A program made the translations under genes and the position numbers. This document shows, one piece after another, positions 34,526 to 44,087 of a DNA stretch of 64,000 nucleotides; the stretch's first letter is position 1, and every line of letters begins with the position of its first letter. The DNA comes from Clostridium sp. KNHs205. GTDB lineage: Bacteria > Bacillota > Clostridia > Lachnospirales > Lachnospiraceae. The notes beneath the pieces were generated by a model. It did no database searches. It was not told the origin of the DNA and was given only the letters and a program-made list of their open reading frames with translations. The stretch spans positions 62,001 to 126,000 of the forward strand of contig NZ_JNLE01000003.1 in NCBI RefSeq assembly GCF_000702945.1, read 5' to 3'.

Positions 34526-35317
34526 TTATCCGCCTACAGAAGAGTAGTGCTTAATTCCTCTCTTCCATATTACCCTGTTAAGCCCGATAATTATAAACAG
34601 CCATATAAGCTGAAATACAATCCCCCCTATGGTTTGGCCCATGCTCAGCTTGCCCAGTAATACCTCAACAGGAAATCCAAGCATATACCGATAAGGCAAA
34701 ATACCAGAGATTGTTCCGACTATACCGGGCATCAACAGAGTAGGTATAACCTGCCCGGAAAACAGGAACAAAAGTGTATCATTGATACCAAGTAAAGAAT
34801 TCACTTTACTGGTAAAAAGGGCAACCAGAGATATGCTGTAAGCAACCATAAACCGAAGCAATTGTGCCAGCAGCAGACATATAACAAATAATACGATATT
34901 TACAGCCTCAGCACTAAAAGACACTCCAAGCACCATAACTATCCCTAAGATAAACACTATCGTAAACGGCATACATACTACCTTTGCTGCAATATCTGCA
35001 GCTATTGCCTCATAAATCGGAGGCAGGGGCCGCAGGAGCCAGTAAGAAAAAGTTCCGTTAAAAATATTATCCCCCACCGTCCAGTGGGATACCGGATAAG
35101 TAAGCTGATTCACTAAGATCAAAACCATATAGTATACAACAAAATCATTTCCCGTGAACCCCATAACCGGGCCATCTCCCGCTGCAATCACCCATACAAA
35201 CATATTAATCAAGGGCATCATCAGCCAGCCAAAGGCCAGGGTCCAGAAAAAACCTCTGGAAGCTGTGTAACTTAGGAAGGTCTTTCTAATTAATGCAATG
35301 CCACCTCTTAAATTCAT
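34526..35317 (-). CDS. ABC-2 family permease (DUF990-type), first of pair
   Basis: A 263-residue permease with about six helices, similar in plan to its downstream partner: MNLRGGIALIRKTFLSYTASRGFFWTLAFGW at the N-terminus, and PYRYMLGFPVEVLLGKLSMGQ with a closing helix at the C-terminus. ATG 35317 follows AAAGGAGG. It probably forms a heterodimer with the protein from 33556-34359, driven by the ATPase encoded upstream. Confidence 0.88.
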   Translation of the reverse strand: MNLRGGIALIRKTFLSYTASRGFFWTLAFGWLMMPLINMFVWVIAAGDGPVMGFTGNDFVVYYMVLILVNQLTYPVSHWTVGDNIFNGTFSYWLLRPLPPIYEAIAADIAAKVVCMPFTIVFILGIVMVLGVSFSAEAVNIVLFVICLLLAQLLRFMVAYSISLVALFTSKVNSLLGINDTLLFLFSGQVIPTLLMPGIVGTISGILPYRYMLGFPVEVLLGKLSMGQTIGGIVFQLIWLFIIIGLNRVIWKRGIKHYSSVGG

Positions 35318-35410
35318 AGGAACCTCCTTTCTGCACTGCCGTTTGCTTTATGTCATTTGAATACACAGGAATTATATCTTTAACCAGAAGTAAACGCCTT
35401 TCTTTCATTT

Positions 35411-36400
35411 CTATACGCCCTCCTGATACGCCTTGTCTATTACTGCTTCAATGGAGGGGTTTTCTATGGTAAGATCAATAATAAGGTTGCTGCGAAGAAG
35501 TACACCTGCAGTTTCTGAAATCTCCTCCTTATTCACACGAAAGATATAGGTCAGACCATTTTTCTCCGTAAGGGTGCTGTCTTTCGGTAAAAGTGCAGAA
35601 ACCTCCTGTAGCTCTTCTTTAAAGGTGGCCTTAATCAGTTTGTAAGGAGACAATTTCCTGCTGAGTTCTTCAAGGGATCCATCATACATTAGTTTTCCTT
35701 TATTAATAAATATTGTCCTGCTGCATAAGGAGGTAATGTCCTCCATGTAATGGCTGGTAAGTATTATTGTGGTGCCGTACTTCTTATTATAATCTTTAAT
35801 AAATTTTCGTAACCTTATTTGTATTGATACGTCCATCCCAAGGGTTGGTTCATCCAGAAACAAAATATCCGGCCGGTACAAAAGTGCTGCAGCAAATTCA
35901 CATTTCGCTCTCTCGCCAAGTGATAGGTTTCTCGGCAGCTTGTTAAGCAAATCTTCTATCTCCAGCAAATCAGACAGTTCTTCAAGCCTTGGTTTAAAGT
36001 CTTCAGAAGATATCTGATATATTTCTTTTGTGATATAGAAGGAATCCATTACTGTAATGCTTGGAATAAGCTGTGATTTATTCCCCATGACCATACTTAT
36101 GGTTTTTAAATAATCACGTTGTCTTTCATAAGGTATATACCCTGCCACACGGGTATTCCCTTCCGTAGGATATAATAACCCGGAGAGCATTTTAAGCGTT
36201 GTTGTTTTACCTGCCCCATTCGGTCCAATAAACCCTACAATTTCGCCACGGTTAATCTGAAAATTTATATTATCCACCGCTGTCACATTGTTGTAAACCG
36301 GATGAATCAAGGCTTTCACTGATGGCAGCAAACCCTTCTCCCTGACCGGCACCCGGTAAACCTTTCTAAGTCTTTCTACTGCAATAATTGGTTCCTGCAT
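35411..36400 (-). CDS. ABC transporter ATPase (NatA-like)
   Basis: A 329-residue ATPase: GPNGAGKTT (Walker A), LSLGERAKCEFAAAL (signature variant LSLGE) and ILFLDEPTLGMD (Walker B). The N-terminal VYRVPVREKGLLPSVKALIHPVYN insert is typical of the class paired with DUF990 permeases. The ATG at 36400 is preceded by GGAAGGATGG; the frame extending to 36466 has no ribosome site and overlaps the promoter zone. It follows the MerR gene by 76 bp. Confidence 0.9.
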   Translation of the reverse strand: MQEPIIAVERLRKVYRVPVREKGLLPSVKALIHPVYNNVTAVDNINFQINRGEIVGFIGPNGAGKTTTLKMLSGLLYPTEGNTRVAGYIPYERQRDYLKTISMVMGNKSQLIPSITVMDSFYITKEIYQISSEDFKPRLEELSDLLEIEDLLNKLPRNLSLGERAKCEFAAALLYRPDILFLDEPTLGMDVSIQIRLRKFIKDYNKKYGTTIILTSHYMEDITSLCSRTIFINKGKLMYDGSLEELSRKLSPYKLIKATFKEELQEVSALLPKDSTLTEKNGLTYIFRVNKEEISETAGVLLRSNLIIDLTIENPSIEAVIDKAYQEGV

Positions 36401-36476
36401 AAAAAAACACCATCCTTCCGCTGAATATATCCATATGATATCATCAGTGGTCAGGGTGGTGTACAAGTGGAAGGTT

Positions 36477-37226
36477 CTAATTTATAATTTTTCGAAGTTT
36501 AGTTATATATTCCGGAATCTGACTGGCGTCACGCTCCAGTGAGGTCAAGGCCTCCAGCCAGTTATCTCCTACGGATAACAACTCCAGTTCCGGCTTATTT
36601 AGTGAGGTTACTATCCGGTCCTTGAATCCGGCATCGTACATGGAAAGGCTGCTATGTATGGCAGTCATACTGTAGCCAGCCTGCCTTAACATATAGATAA
36701 CGCGGAGTCTTTTGATATCCTTTTCATCAAACAGCCTCTCCTTTAATTCACCGGTCTTTTCTGAATAAATCAAACCGTTACGTTCCCAGTTACGAACTGC
36801 TTCTATAGTGGTTCCAAGGACATGAGCTGCCTCCTTTCGGCTGTATAACCCACTGCTTTCTTCCCCACCAATATCCTCTGCTTCAGCCCAGTCCTTTAGC
36901 AGCTGCACTGTTAACTCCGCATTTTCAATCTCCTTATGTATAACAGCTATATACTGTCCGGCATAAATGCTGCAAGCCTTAAGGTCTTTGTTTGCTGCAG
37001 CTTTGATTATCAGATTACCCGCAGCTCTGATCTTGCGATTGGTAAAAGGCTGGTTAAAAATACATCTGCATATCTTAAGCTGGTACAGCTGAACCTTCGT
37101 AAAGCTTCTATAACCATTTGCTTCCCGTTCCGCTTTCGAAAGAAAACCTATTTTTTCATACATCCTTATGGTATTGGGATGCAGTCCAAACATTTCGGCC
37201 AGTTCAGAAGGTTTGTATTTTGTCAT
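36477..37226 (-). CDS. MerR-family regulator with two tandem MerR HTH domains
   Basis: A 249-residue protein. The first winged-HTH is at 3-70 (YKPSELAEMFGLHPNTIRMYEKIGFL); the second is at about 150-215 (YSRKEAAHVLGTTIEAVRNWERNGLI). The two are joined by a helical linker with IRAAGNLIIKAAANKDLKAC. Tandem MerR DNA-binding domains in one chain are less common than a single domain with an effector domain. ATG 37226 follows AAAGGGG at 5 nt; the longer frame to 37301 has no site. It probably controls the ATPase and permease genes downstream. Confidence 0.87.
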   Translation of the reverse strand: MTKYKPSELAEMFGLHPNTIRMYEKIGFLSKAEREANGYRSFTKVQLYQLKICRCIFNQPFTNRKIRAAGNLIIKAAANKDLKACSIYAGQYIAVIHKEIENAELTVQLLKDWAEAEDIGGEESSGLYSRKEAAHVLGTTIEAVRNWERNGLIYSEKTGELKERLFDEKDIKRLRVIYMLRQAGYSMTAIHSSLSMYDAGFKDRIVTSLNKPELELLSVGDNWLEALTSLERDASQIPEYITKLRKIIN

Positions 37227-37371
37227 CTTAACCCCTTTCATGAATATAAAACTTTGACTTTCCATTCGTGAATCTATATTTAAAAAGCAGTTGGTTTTCA
37301 ACCTTCCTCCTTACAATTGCTATAAGTTGCATGTGTAACTCTAAAAGAATGTGAGGGTTATTTTAACCTCC

Positions 37372-37947
37372 TTAATTTTCCGCCTGCAATATGTTTATCT
37401 TCGTGATTTCCAGGCATCTGGTGCCATGAAACTGCATTCTTACAACCCAGGGCATCAGGGTTCTCATACTGTTAAAATCCTCATATCCATAAGTGTTGTC
37501 GTAATAATTTATTATGGTGCTTAAGGCTGTTCCATGAGTTCCGATTGCTATATTTTTTCCATCATATTCAAGTAAGACACCTTCAAGTGCCCTAATGTTT
37601 CTCTCCTGCACTTCCCGCAGACTTTCCCCATTGGTTAATTTATAATCAAAATCAGACCACTGCTTCTTTGTAAAGGCTGTAAAGTCCTCAATCCATTGAC
37701 TGTCCACTTTTCGTTCCCTAAAATCATATACCGTTTTAACAGACAGGCCAATTCCCGCTGCAAAGTCTTTCACCGTATCAACAGCTCTAATAAAGGGACT
37801 GGATAACACTTCCTGAATATCCTTATCCTTTAAGTACTCCGTTACCAGAACAGTAGCTGCCCTTCCCTTATCCGTCAGCGGTCTGCCGGCATCGTCCTGT
37901 ACCGTAAAATCAGGCTGAGCATGCCGTACAAAATAAATAGTTGTCAT
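37372..37947 (-). CDS. Histidine phosphatase (phosphoglycerate mutase-like) family protein
   Basis: A 191-residue protein of the branch-1 histidine phosphatase superfamily. The N-terminal motif is YFVRHAQPDF (catalytic His at residue 9 in RHA). The second-half motif IAIGTHGTALSTIINYY carries the other catalytic His. The substrate could be a sugar phosphate or a nucleotide; nothing nearby decides. The stop is followed by a GAGGTTA-type hairpin (about 37350-37368), a weak terminator. Confidence 0.9.
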   Translation of the reverse strand: MTTIYFVRHAQPDFTVQDDAGRPLTDKGRAATVLVTEYLKDKDIQEVLSSPFIRAVDTVKDFAAGIGLSVKTVYDFRERKVDSQWIEDFTAFTKKQWSDFDYKLTNGESLREVQERNIRALEGVLLEYDGKNIAIGTHGTALSTIINYYDNTYGYEDFNSMRTLMPWVVRMQFHGTRCLEITKINILQAEN

Positions 37948-38082
37948 CCAGTACTTCTCCCTTCACATCGCTCCAACTGTAATGAATGCATTATAGATAA
38001 TGTTTTAAATTCCTTCCAGATTACTGATTATTATGTGGTTATAAATTAAAAAAGGCAATAGTAATTTCATCACTTATATATA

Positions 38083-38114
38083 AATTCTGGCAATGCTAAC
38101 GCATTGCCAGAATT
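38083..38114 (-). terminator. Stem-loop downstream of the AI-2E family gene
   Basis: A perfect 14-bp stem AATTCTGGCAATGC/GCATTGCCAGAATT with a 4-nt loop, about 110 bp past the stop at 38228. It is followed on the minus strand by TATATA-rich rather than pure T sequence. Confidence 0.7.
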
Positions 38115-38227
38115 ATTAAAACCAATTATTAACTTAGTTCAACTTAGAGTTCATTTTAGAAGTAGTTATAATCACTTTCAAAATCATTACTTATGGCAAG
38201 GAAACTTGCCTGTCCTTTTAAAAACAT

Positions 38228-39292
38228 TTATATCTTAAACAGATGAATACTGCCTTCCTTATTCAGTTTGATAAGAATAGTGGCCATTATTGGAAGAATC
38301 AGGAGTCCTAACACTCCCATCAACTGGGCACCGACATACATAAGAATCAGGGTTACTATGGGATATAATCCTATCTGCTGACCTACTATCTTTGGCTCAA
38401 GTATTTGCCTTACTACTGTAATTACAACATATAATATCAGCATTCCCATACCAATCTTAGTATTACCGATTATAAAGGCAATAACTGACCAGGGCAGGAG
38501 CACCGCACCAGTACCAAGGATAGGCATGATGTCTATGATTGCTACCAGCAAACCAAAAAGAAAAGGACTAGGTATACCAAGAATCCAGAAACCAATCGAT
38601 AACTCGGCAAAAGTAATGGAGATGATGGCTGTATAAGCTTTAATAAAATTGCCAAGAGAGCCGATAACATTATCCTTTAAGTTCAGTATCACCTTCTGAT
38701 GCTCAGGCTTGAACTGGCGAACAATAAAACGGGTTATCTTATAATAGTCTATTGTAAAAAAGAAAGAGGATACTATTGTGAATATAAATTTTATCAAAAG
38801 GGTGGGTAACATTCCGGCAAACCCGGTTGCCATTGATACAACCTTCGTGGATATCTGGGAGAGATACGTAAATACCGATTGATCGATATTACTCATAAAA
38901 TTATCCAGATAGGTTCTTGTACTCGGATACTTCTCTATCATATTGTCTGTTACCGTATTTAAAGCCGGAAGCAGTGTTTCTTTGTAGAGTGTGGGCAGAT
39001 TATAAAACAGAGAGCTTACAAAATTGACCATCTTTACACCAATAAGGCTAATAATAAAGCCCAGCAGGCTGTAAAAAACCAGCAGTGTCAGAATAGAAAT
39101 AAATACCCGCTTAATATGAGTCTTTTTCTCAATCAGGTCAATCAGGTTCCGAAATGACATGGCTATTACAATACCAATAACAAAAGGCATCAACAGCGGA
39201 AAAACATATTTAATTCCAACATACAGCAGTAGTGTTAGAATTAAGAAAAAAATAAAATGTATTATAAATGCTCTTTGCTTATTCAAGTTCAT
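38228..39292 (-). CDS. AI-2E family transporter (PerM/YtvI-like)
   Basis: A 354-residue membrane protein of the AI-2E family with about seven helices: two pairs at the N-terminus, a long amphipathic middle region (about 90-150), and the conserved C-terminal block LVAIIDMMPILGTGAVLLPW and QILEPKIVGQQIGLYPIVTLI with the PKIVG motif. Members include AI-2 exporters, Na+/H+ antiporters and YtvI, a sporulation-linked protein, so function is not fixed by family. It stands alone, divergent from the frameshifted gene. Confidence 0.88.
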   Translation of the reverse strand: MNLNKQRAFIIHFIFFLILTLLLYVGIKYVFPLLMPFVIGIVIAMSFRNLIDLIEKKTHIKRVFISILTLLVFYSLLGFIISLIGVKMVNFVSSLFYNLPTLYKETLLPALNTVTDNMIEKYPSTRTYLDNFMSNIDQSVFTYLSQISTKVVSMATGFAGMLPTLLIKFIFTIVSSFFFTIDYYKITRFIVRQFKPEHQKVILNLKDNVIGSLGNFIKAYTAIISITFAELSIGFWILGIPSPFLFGLLVAIIDIMPILGTGAVLLPWSVIAFIIGNTKIGMGMLILYVVITVVRQILEPKIVGQQIGLYPIVTLILMYVGAQLMGVLGLLILPIMATILIKLNKEGSIHLFKI

Positions 39293-39576
39293 GAACTTTT
39301 ATACCCTTCCTGGTTTTGGCATTCTATATAATTGAATTATATTATTATATTCTTTTCTCAAATTTGAAACAAATCAATAGCCTTACATATAAGCAGTAAA
39401 AATCTGGTTTTATTGGTGTCGTAACCATTCCTTCTATATTCTTTGACTATTTATTATTTTATATGACTCATATTGCGCTGTCAAGTGTTGAACAGGTTGG
39501 AAAAACGTATATAACTTTAATATTTTAATAATGATAGATTATAGTATGCTTTTCCAGTGACAAAATTTATTAAAAT

Positions 39577-39605
39577 TTGACATTTATCTTCCAATGTTTT
39601 ATACT
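39577..39605 (+). promoter_or_regulatory. Near-consensus sigma-A promoter of the frameshifted gene
   Basis: TTGACA (39577-39582), a 17-bp spacer and TATACT (39600-39605), 28 bp upstream of the start. The rest of the 39293-39576 intergenic region shows nothing I recognise. Confidence 0.8.
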
Positions 39606-39632
39606 AATGGAAAATTTTATAAGGAGTCTTCA

Positions 39633-40455
39633 ATGGATACTATCAACATGAATAATGAAAATAAGAAATCCCAAGCTGTAAACAAACCAGCAGAGATTCT
39701 TAAAGTCACCCTTATACTTGCTCTTTGTGCAATTGCCCTTCTGGGATTGTATTTTATAAGCACCAGCCCCCTGATAGCCGGTAAACCCTATGAGTTGGAA
39801 ATAAGCGGTTACACTGTTCAACCAGGCAAAACAACCGTAGCTGAACTTTCAGAAGCAGGTTTTAGCTTTTCCGACTTTAGTTCAAACTACAAGGAAATCT
39901 ATGATGTAAATACGATGGTTGCATCCAAAACCAAGTACCAATTAGTTTCCTTGCTAAAAGAAGGAAAATTATTGGCGGATATTACAATTATCAACGAAAG
40001 TTCGTCCTCAAAACCATTGCTCAACTGTCTTATCAGTGAGGTTACATTTAATCTTGAAAAACCATATGATAAAAAAAGAAATGCATTCTCAACTTACAAC
40101 ACCGGGGGAAGAAGCTGCTTTCGCTGCTCAGATGGTTGATTCCTCCGTTATAAAAATAAAACATATAAGAGACAAGAGATATGAAGAATGGGTCTATATT
40201 ACCAAGGATTATCTTTTTAAAAACTATTCCTTTGAAAATACCTGTTTGGTCAGATTAAAAGATGTTGACCATATTGAACTCAGTAACGAGCATTACCAAT
40301 TACAGTTTAGATCGAAGGGTGTTAAAACTATATTTGACCTTTCACCAGTATATTTTTACTATCGCGGTTCGGAAAAGAAAAAGCCAGATCAGGCACTGGT
40401 ATTCTCTTCACCAGAAGACAGAGATGACGTAATGAAAATCATAGCACAATCCTGA
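39633..40455 (+). pseudogene. Membrane-anchored protein of unknown family, frameshifted in a poly-A run
   Basis: Two overlapping frames make one logical gene. ATG 39633 (after AAGGAG at 6 nt) opens a 168-residue frame with one membrane helix at about 22-43 and then YELEISGYTVQPGKTTVAEL; it leaves the natural path at about 40070-40080 in a run of seven As. The second frame reads on as KEMHSQLTTPGEEAAFAAQ to VMKIIAQS at 40455. Removing one A (six in the run) joins both halves into about 273 residues. A strong promoter and terminator frame it, so it is or was expressed. I do not recognise the family. It could be a true pseudogene, a sequencing error, or rescued by slippage at the A-run. Confidence 0.7.
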
Positions 40456-40463
40456 TCTTATAA

Positions 40464-40507
40464 AAGAAGCGGAAACCTCCTGTAACTTTCGGAGGTTTCC
40501 GCTTCTT
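40464..40507. terminator. Strong bidirectional terminator
   Basis: A perfect 17-bp stem, AAGAAGCGGAAACCTCC with its exact complement, flanked by A/T runs. It lies between the convergent frameshifted gene (stop 40455) and lacZ (stop 40594) and could end both transcripts. Confidence 0.9.
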
Positions 40508-40593
40508 TGCAGTTCTGCCAGAAGGTATCTGAAACTGCTTATGTCGGTCTGGATGTTCTACTTTATGGGAGGAAAAGCTGATTTTATAAAAGC

Positions 40594-43500
40594 TTACTCA
40601 AAATACAATGTGGCTTTAAAGGAGATTTCCTCTTCATTCAGCTGATATTTCTCTGCAAGTGCCGGCCCGCAGGAATTAGAACCTACACCACTCATCTTAT
40701 AATCCAAGCAGAGTATGGTACTGTCTGCTGCTTCAAGCTCGTAATTATGTGCTTTTTCTGCTAATTCTTCCTGTGTATAACGTCCTGCCTGGAAGGAAAA
40801 AGGAGTTTGCGCAGTAATATGAAGGCTTTTTCCATAAGAAGATACTACCGTTAACTCTTCACAGCCATAATGACTTCCATTCTCCTGGGGTTTGATATAA
40901 TCTATATGCATATCAGCGATTTCCTGATCAAATCTGCCAAACCAGGAGGAGCGGCGTTTATCAATATAACTTTCACCAGGTCCATAACCCAAATAATTTA
41001 CTTTATCATATTCCTTCGGCAGGAAGAAACGCAGGCCAAAGCGTGGAAGGAAAGGAAGCTCCTTGTTCCTCTTACCGTCTATCTCTACGGTTACTGTACC
41101 CTCTGCTCCAATGTACCAGGTTACCTGAAGATCCAGTATATGCTGAATCTGAATTGCTGTAATTGCCAGCTTGCAGTAAATCGCAGTTACTCCGTTTTCC
41201 TGGGATACGCGGGTTTCATATACACGGGGGAAGGCTTTATCATAGCGGGCTCTCTCCCAGGAATTACGAATATTGCGGTCATTATCGGCAGGTGCACGCC
41301 AAATGTTATATTCCAGAGGTTTCTCCAATACTGAGTGGTTATTTACAACCATGGAATCGAAGCTTCCATACAGCTTATTAAAACGATAGCTGAAGTTTTC
41401 TCCGTTTACTACTATTTTCGTACCATTCTCTTCTACCTGAACTGTATTTCCTTTACTTTCACTCTTGCCAGTAGTCTTGCTCAGAGGAAGTATGCTTTCC
41501 TGTAAGAATAGCTGGTCAAAGCCCAGCTTATGGCCTATTGCAGTCAGGGGAAGTTCTATTGTCTGAAGGTAGTTGAGCTTGACTGTAACACTCTCATTTC
41601 CAAAAAGGTTTTTATCTACAGGAAGCTTAAGGGTAATCTTTCCATGAGGAGGCACATCCAATGCTCCAAGCTGGTATACCTCTTTTGTCACCCCATTTAC
41701 CAGAAGTTCTGCTTCTACCTTTAAATAATCCTTCAGATTGGTAAAATCCAACTTGTTTTCAAGTTCAATTGTAGCGTCTTCTTTGTTTAACAGCACTCCG
41801 CGTACCGGACGGATTACATTTTTGTATTCTGCCAGCGCCGGGTGGGGGATACGATCAGGAGATACCATACCGTCCACACAGAAATTACCGTCATGAGGGT
41901 ATTCACCGGAATCTCCGCCATAATGGAATACCTTGCGTCCGTCTTTTGTAATACCACGATAGATTGCATGGTCACACCATTCCCATACGAATCCGCCCAC
42001 AAAACGGTCATGTGCGTAAATGCATTCAAAATAGTCTTCCATATCTCCGGGGCCGTTACCCATTGCATGAACAAATTCACAGAGCATATACGGCTTGGGA
42101 TTGGATTTAAGGTATTCCTCAATGCCAGGCACGGAAGCATACATGGTACTGTATACATCCAGCATGGAGGTATCATTTATATGTCCGCCGGTCTGGTGAA
42201 TGCTGCCTTCATAATGTACAAGTCTGGTAGGATCGTACTCTCTTATCCAACGACCGGTGTCTTCAAAGGCCTTGCTGTAGCCAGCTTCATTTCCCATGGA
42301 CCATATAACCACACTGGCATTGTTCTTATCGCGGATAACATTTCTCTGGTTACGGTCTAAGATTCCTGCTGCAAATATCTCACGCTGTACCAGATCGCCA
42401 TAGGTATCTGACCAGCTGGCGCCATAGTAGCTGGTAGCGCCGTGGGCCTCCAAATCGCTTTCTCCCACTACATAGAAACCATATACGCTGCATAATTCGT
42501 TAAACCAGGGTGCATTGGGATAATGACTGGTACGGATAGCGTTGATATTGGCTTCCTTCATTAATCTCAAGTCTTTTATGGCCTGTTCTTTGCTGATGGT
42601 ATAGCCTGTTACAGGATCACTGTCATGACGGTTAACGCCTTTGAATTTAACCTTAACACCGTTAATAAGGATTATATCTTCCACAACCTCTACTGAGCGG
42701 ATGCCTACTTTCTGATAGATCACCTCCTCCGGTGTGCTGATGGTCAAGGTGTATAGGTAAGGGGATTCCGCACTCCAAAGAGACGGAGCTGCCATTTCAA
42801 TTACAAGTTTTGAGTCTTTTACCGTTTCAGTTGCAATTACCTTGCCGGAAGCATCGGTTAAGGTGCCTGTTACCGGTACTGCCTCACCACTGAACTCAAA
42901 GTCCACATTAATCTCTGCTTTTGTGTAATTATCCGTTAACAGCGTCTTTACAAAATAATCACGAATGTGGTTAACTGGACGGCTGATAAGATAAACGTCA
43001 CGGAAGATTCCTGTCATACGGAATTTATCCTGATCCTCCAGATAACTTCCGTCACACCACTTTAATACCACAACGGTTATATCATTCTCACCTATTTTTA
43101 GATAGGAGGTTATATTAAATTCACTGGTAGAATGAGATACCTGACTGTATCCTGCCAGATTGCCGTTGATATATACATAAAAGCAGGAGTCAACACCCTC
43201 AAAGTTCAGATAATACTTATTCTCACCAGGCGTCTGCTCTATGTCAAAGCAGCGATGGTATACGCAGGTGGGATTTTCCAGGGGAACAAAGGGGGGATCA
43301 TAGGGAAAGGGGAAATTAACATTGGTATACTGGTGACGGTCATAACCATGCATCTGTATACAGCTTGGGACAGGAATGGAGGCATAATTCTTATATTCAT
43401 AACCAGCCTGTGTAAAATCCTCCAGTTCGAAGGGATTATCATAATAACGGAAATCCCAATCACCGTTTAAGGAGTTTATTCGTGAGCTTTTAATAGCTTC

Positions 43501-43605
43501 ACCTGGAGCAAAGGGAAGATAATAACTGCGGTTGTCCTCACAGCCAACGTGAAGAACAGAAGGGTCTTCATAATACTTTGGTAATTTTAATTCTGACTGT
43601 AACAT
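40594..43605 (-). CDS. lacZ: GH2 beta-galactosidase (LacZ type)
   Basis: A 1003-residue enzyme with the five-domain LacZ plan: sugar-binding domain (about 30-210), immunoglobulin-like domain, TIM barrel (about 315-600), second Ig-like domain and C-terminal beta-galactosidase small-chain domain (about 730-1000). The acid/base is Glu440 in WSMGNEAGYS and the nucleophile Glu510 in YMLCEFVHAMGN; VNRHDSDPVTG and HYPNAP are conserved substrate-site blocks. It is cytoplasmic and hydrolyses lactose or other beta-galactosides. ATG 43605 follows AAAGGA at 6 nt; the frame to 43626 adds nothing. The gene is divergent from an AraC regulator, with a tandem-repeat array between them. Confidence 0.95.
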   Translation of the reverse strand: MLQSELKLPKYYEDPSVLHVGCEDNRSYYLPFAPGEAIKSSRINSLNGDWDFRYYDNPFELEDFTQAGYEYKNYASIPVPSCIQMHGYDRHQYTNVNFPFPYDPPFVPLENPTCVYHRCFDIEQTPGENKYYLNFEGVDSCFYVYINGNLAGYSQVSHSTSEFNITSYLKIGENDITVVVLKWCDGSYLEDQDKFRMTGIFRDVYLISRPVNHIRDYFVKTLLTDNYTKAEINVDFEFSGEAVPVTGTLTDASGKVIATETVKDSKLVIEMAAPSLWSAESPYLYTLTISTPEEVIYQKVGIRSVEVVEDIILINGVKVKFKGVNRHDSDPVTGYTISKEQAIKDLRLMKEANINAIRTSHYPNAPWFNELCSVYGFYVVGESDLEAHGATSYYGASWSDTYGDLVQREIFAAGILDRNQRNVIRDKNNASVVIWSMGNEAGYSKAFEDTGRWIREYDPTRLVHYEGSIHQTGGHINDTSMLDVYSTMYASVPGIEEYLKSNPKPYMLCEFVHAMGNGPGDMEDYFECIYAHDRFVGGFVWEWCDHAIYRGITKDGRKVFHYGGDSGEYPHDGNFCVDGMVSPDRIPHPALAEYKNVIRPVRGVLLNKEDATIELENKLDFTNLKDYLKVEAELLVNGVTKEVYQLGALDVPPHGKITLKLPVDKNLFGNESVTVKLNYLQTIELPLTAIGHKLGFDQLFLQESILPLSKTTGKSESKGNTVQVEENGTKIVVNGENFSYRFNKLYGSFDSMVVNNHSVLEKPLEYNIWRAPADNDRNIRNSWERARYDKAFPRVYETRVSQENGVTAIYCKLAITAIQIQHILDLQVTWYIGAEGTVTVEIDGKRNKELPFLPRFGLRFFLPKEYDKVNYLGYGPGESYIDKRRSSWFGRFDQEIADMHIDYIKPQENGSHYGCEELTVVSSYGKSLHITAQTPFSFQAGRYTQEELAEKAHNYELEAADSTILCLDYKMSGVGSNSCGPALAEKYQLNEEEISFKATLYFE

Positions 43606-43806
43606 AAGTAATCCTTTCATCAGCATAAAATTTATTTTTTATAAGTTGAATATACCAAAATAATTGTTATTATTCCATACATAAAGTTGATATCTATATG
43701 CACAAAGTTTTCAAATTGAATTTGACAGTTTCGGATAAATATTATAAAATCATTTCAATAGCCAGACAATATTATGGCATAAAATTAACAGAGGGTGTTT
43801 GTAAAA

Positions 43807-44007
43807 TACATGGGGTGCATCCACTTTGGAAAAACATTTTTGTGAGACATGGGCTGCATCCGCTTTGGAGAGACATTTTTTTGTAAGACATGGGCTGCAT
43901 CCACTTTGGAGAGACATTTTTTTGTAAGACATGGGCTGCATCCACTTTGAGGAGACATTTTTGTGAGACATAGGCTGCTCCACTTTGGAGAGGCATTTAT
44001 GTGAGAC
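43807..44007. repeat. Tandem array of five degenerate 38-41 bp units
   Basis: The core of each unit is GACATGGGCTGCATCCACTT, then TGGAGAGACATTTTT and GTRA. Unit boundaries fall at about 43807, 43846, 43887, 43928 and 43968; lengths go 41, 41, about 40, about 38. It lies in the lacZ/AraC divergent region. The unit length is not a multiple of three and the minus strand happens to have no stops, giving spurious ORFs in all three frames. Confidence 0.9.
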
Positions 44008-44087
44008 AGCAAGGTGTGATTTATGATGATACAGTGATCAAGCATTTCTAAATAGCACTAGTGCACTACTCCAGGAAAGAGGTTAAG

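Noticed and set aside
41842..42360. 172-codon ORF antisense to lacZ
   Set aside because: Lies over the LacZ catalytic barrel; mirror-frame artefact.
43807..44007. Possible CRISPR array
   Set aside because: Units are head-to-tail with no unique spacers, and no cas genes are near.
43698..44045. Small ORFs in and across the lacZ/AraC tandem repeat, both strands (MSHKNV- and SYKKMS-like peptides)
   Set aside because: The 38-41 bp unit shifts frame at each copy and simply lacks stops; three frames are open at once, and there is no ribosome site. Best read as non-coding repeat.
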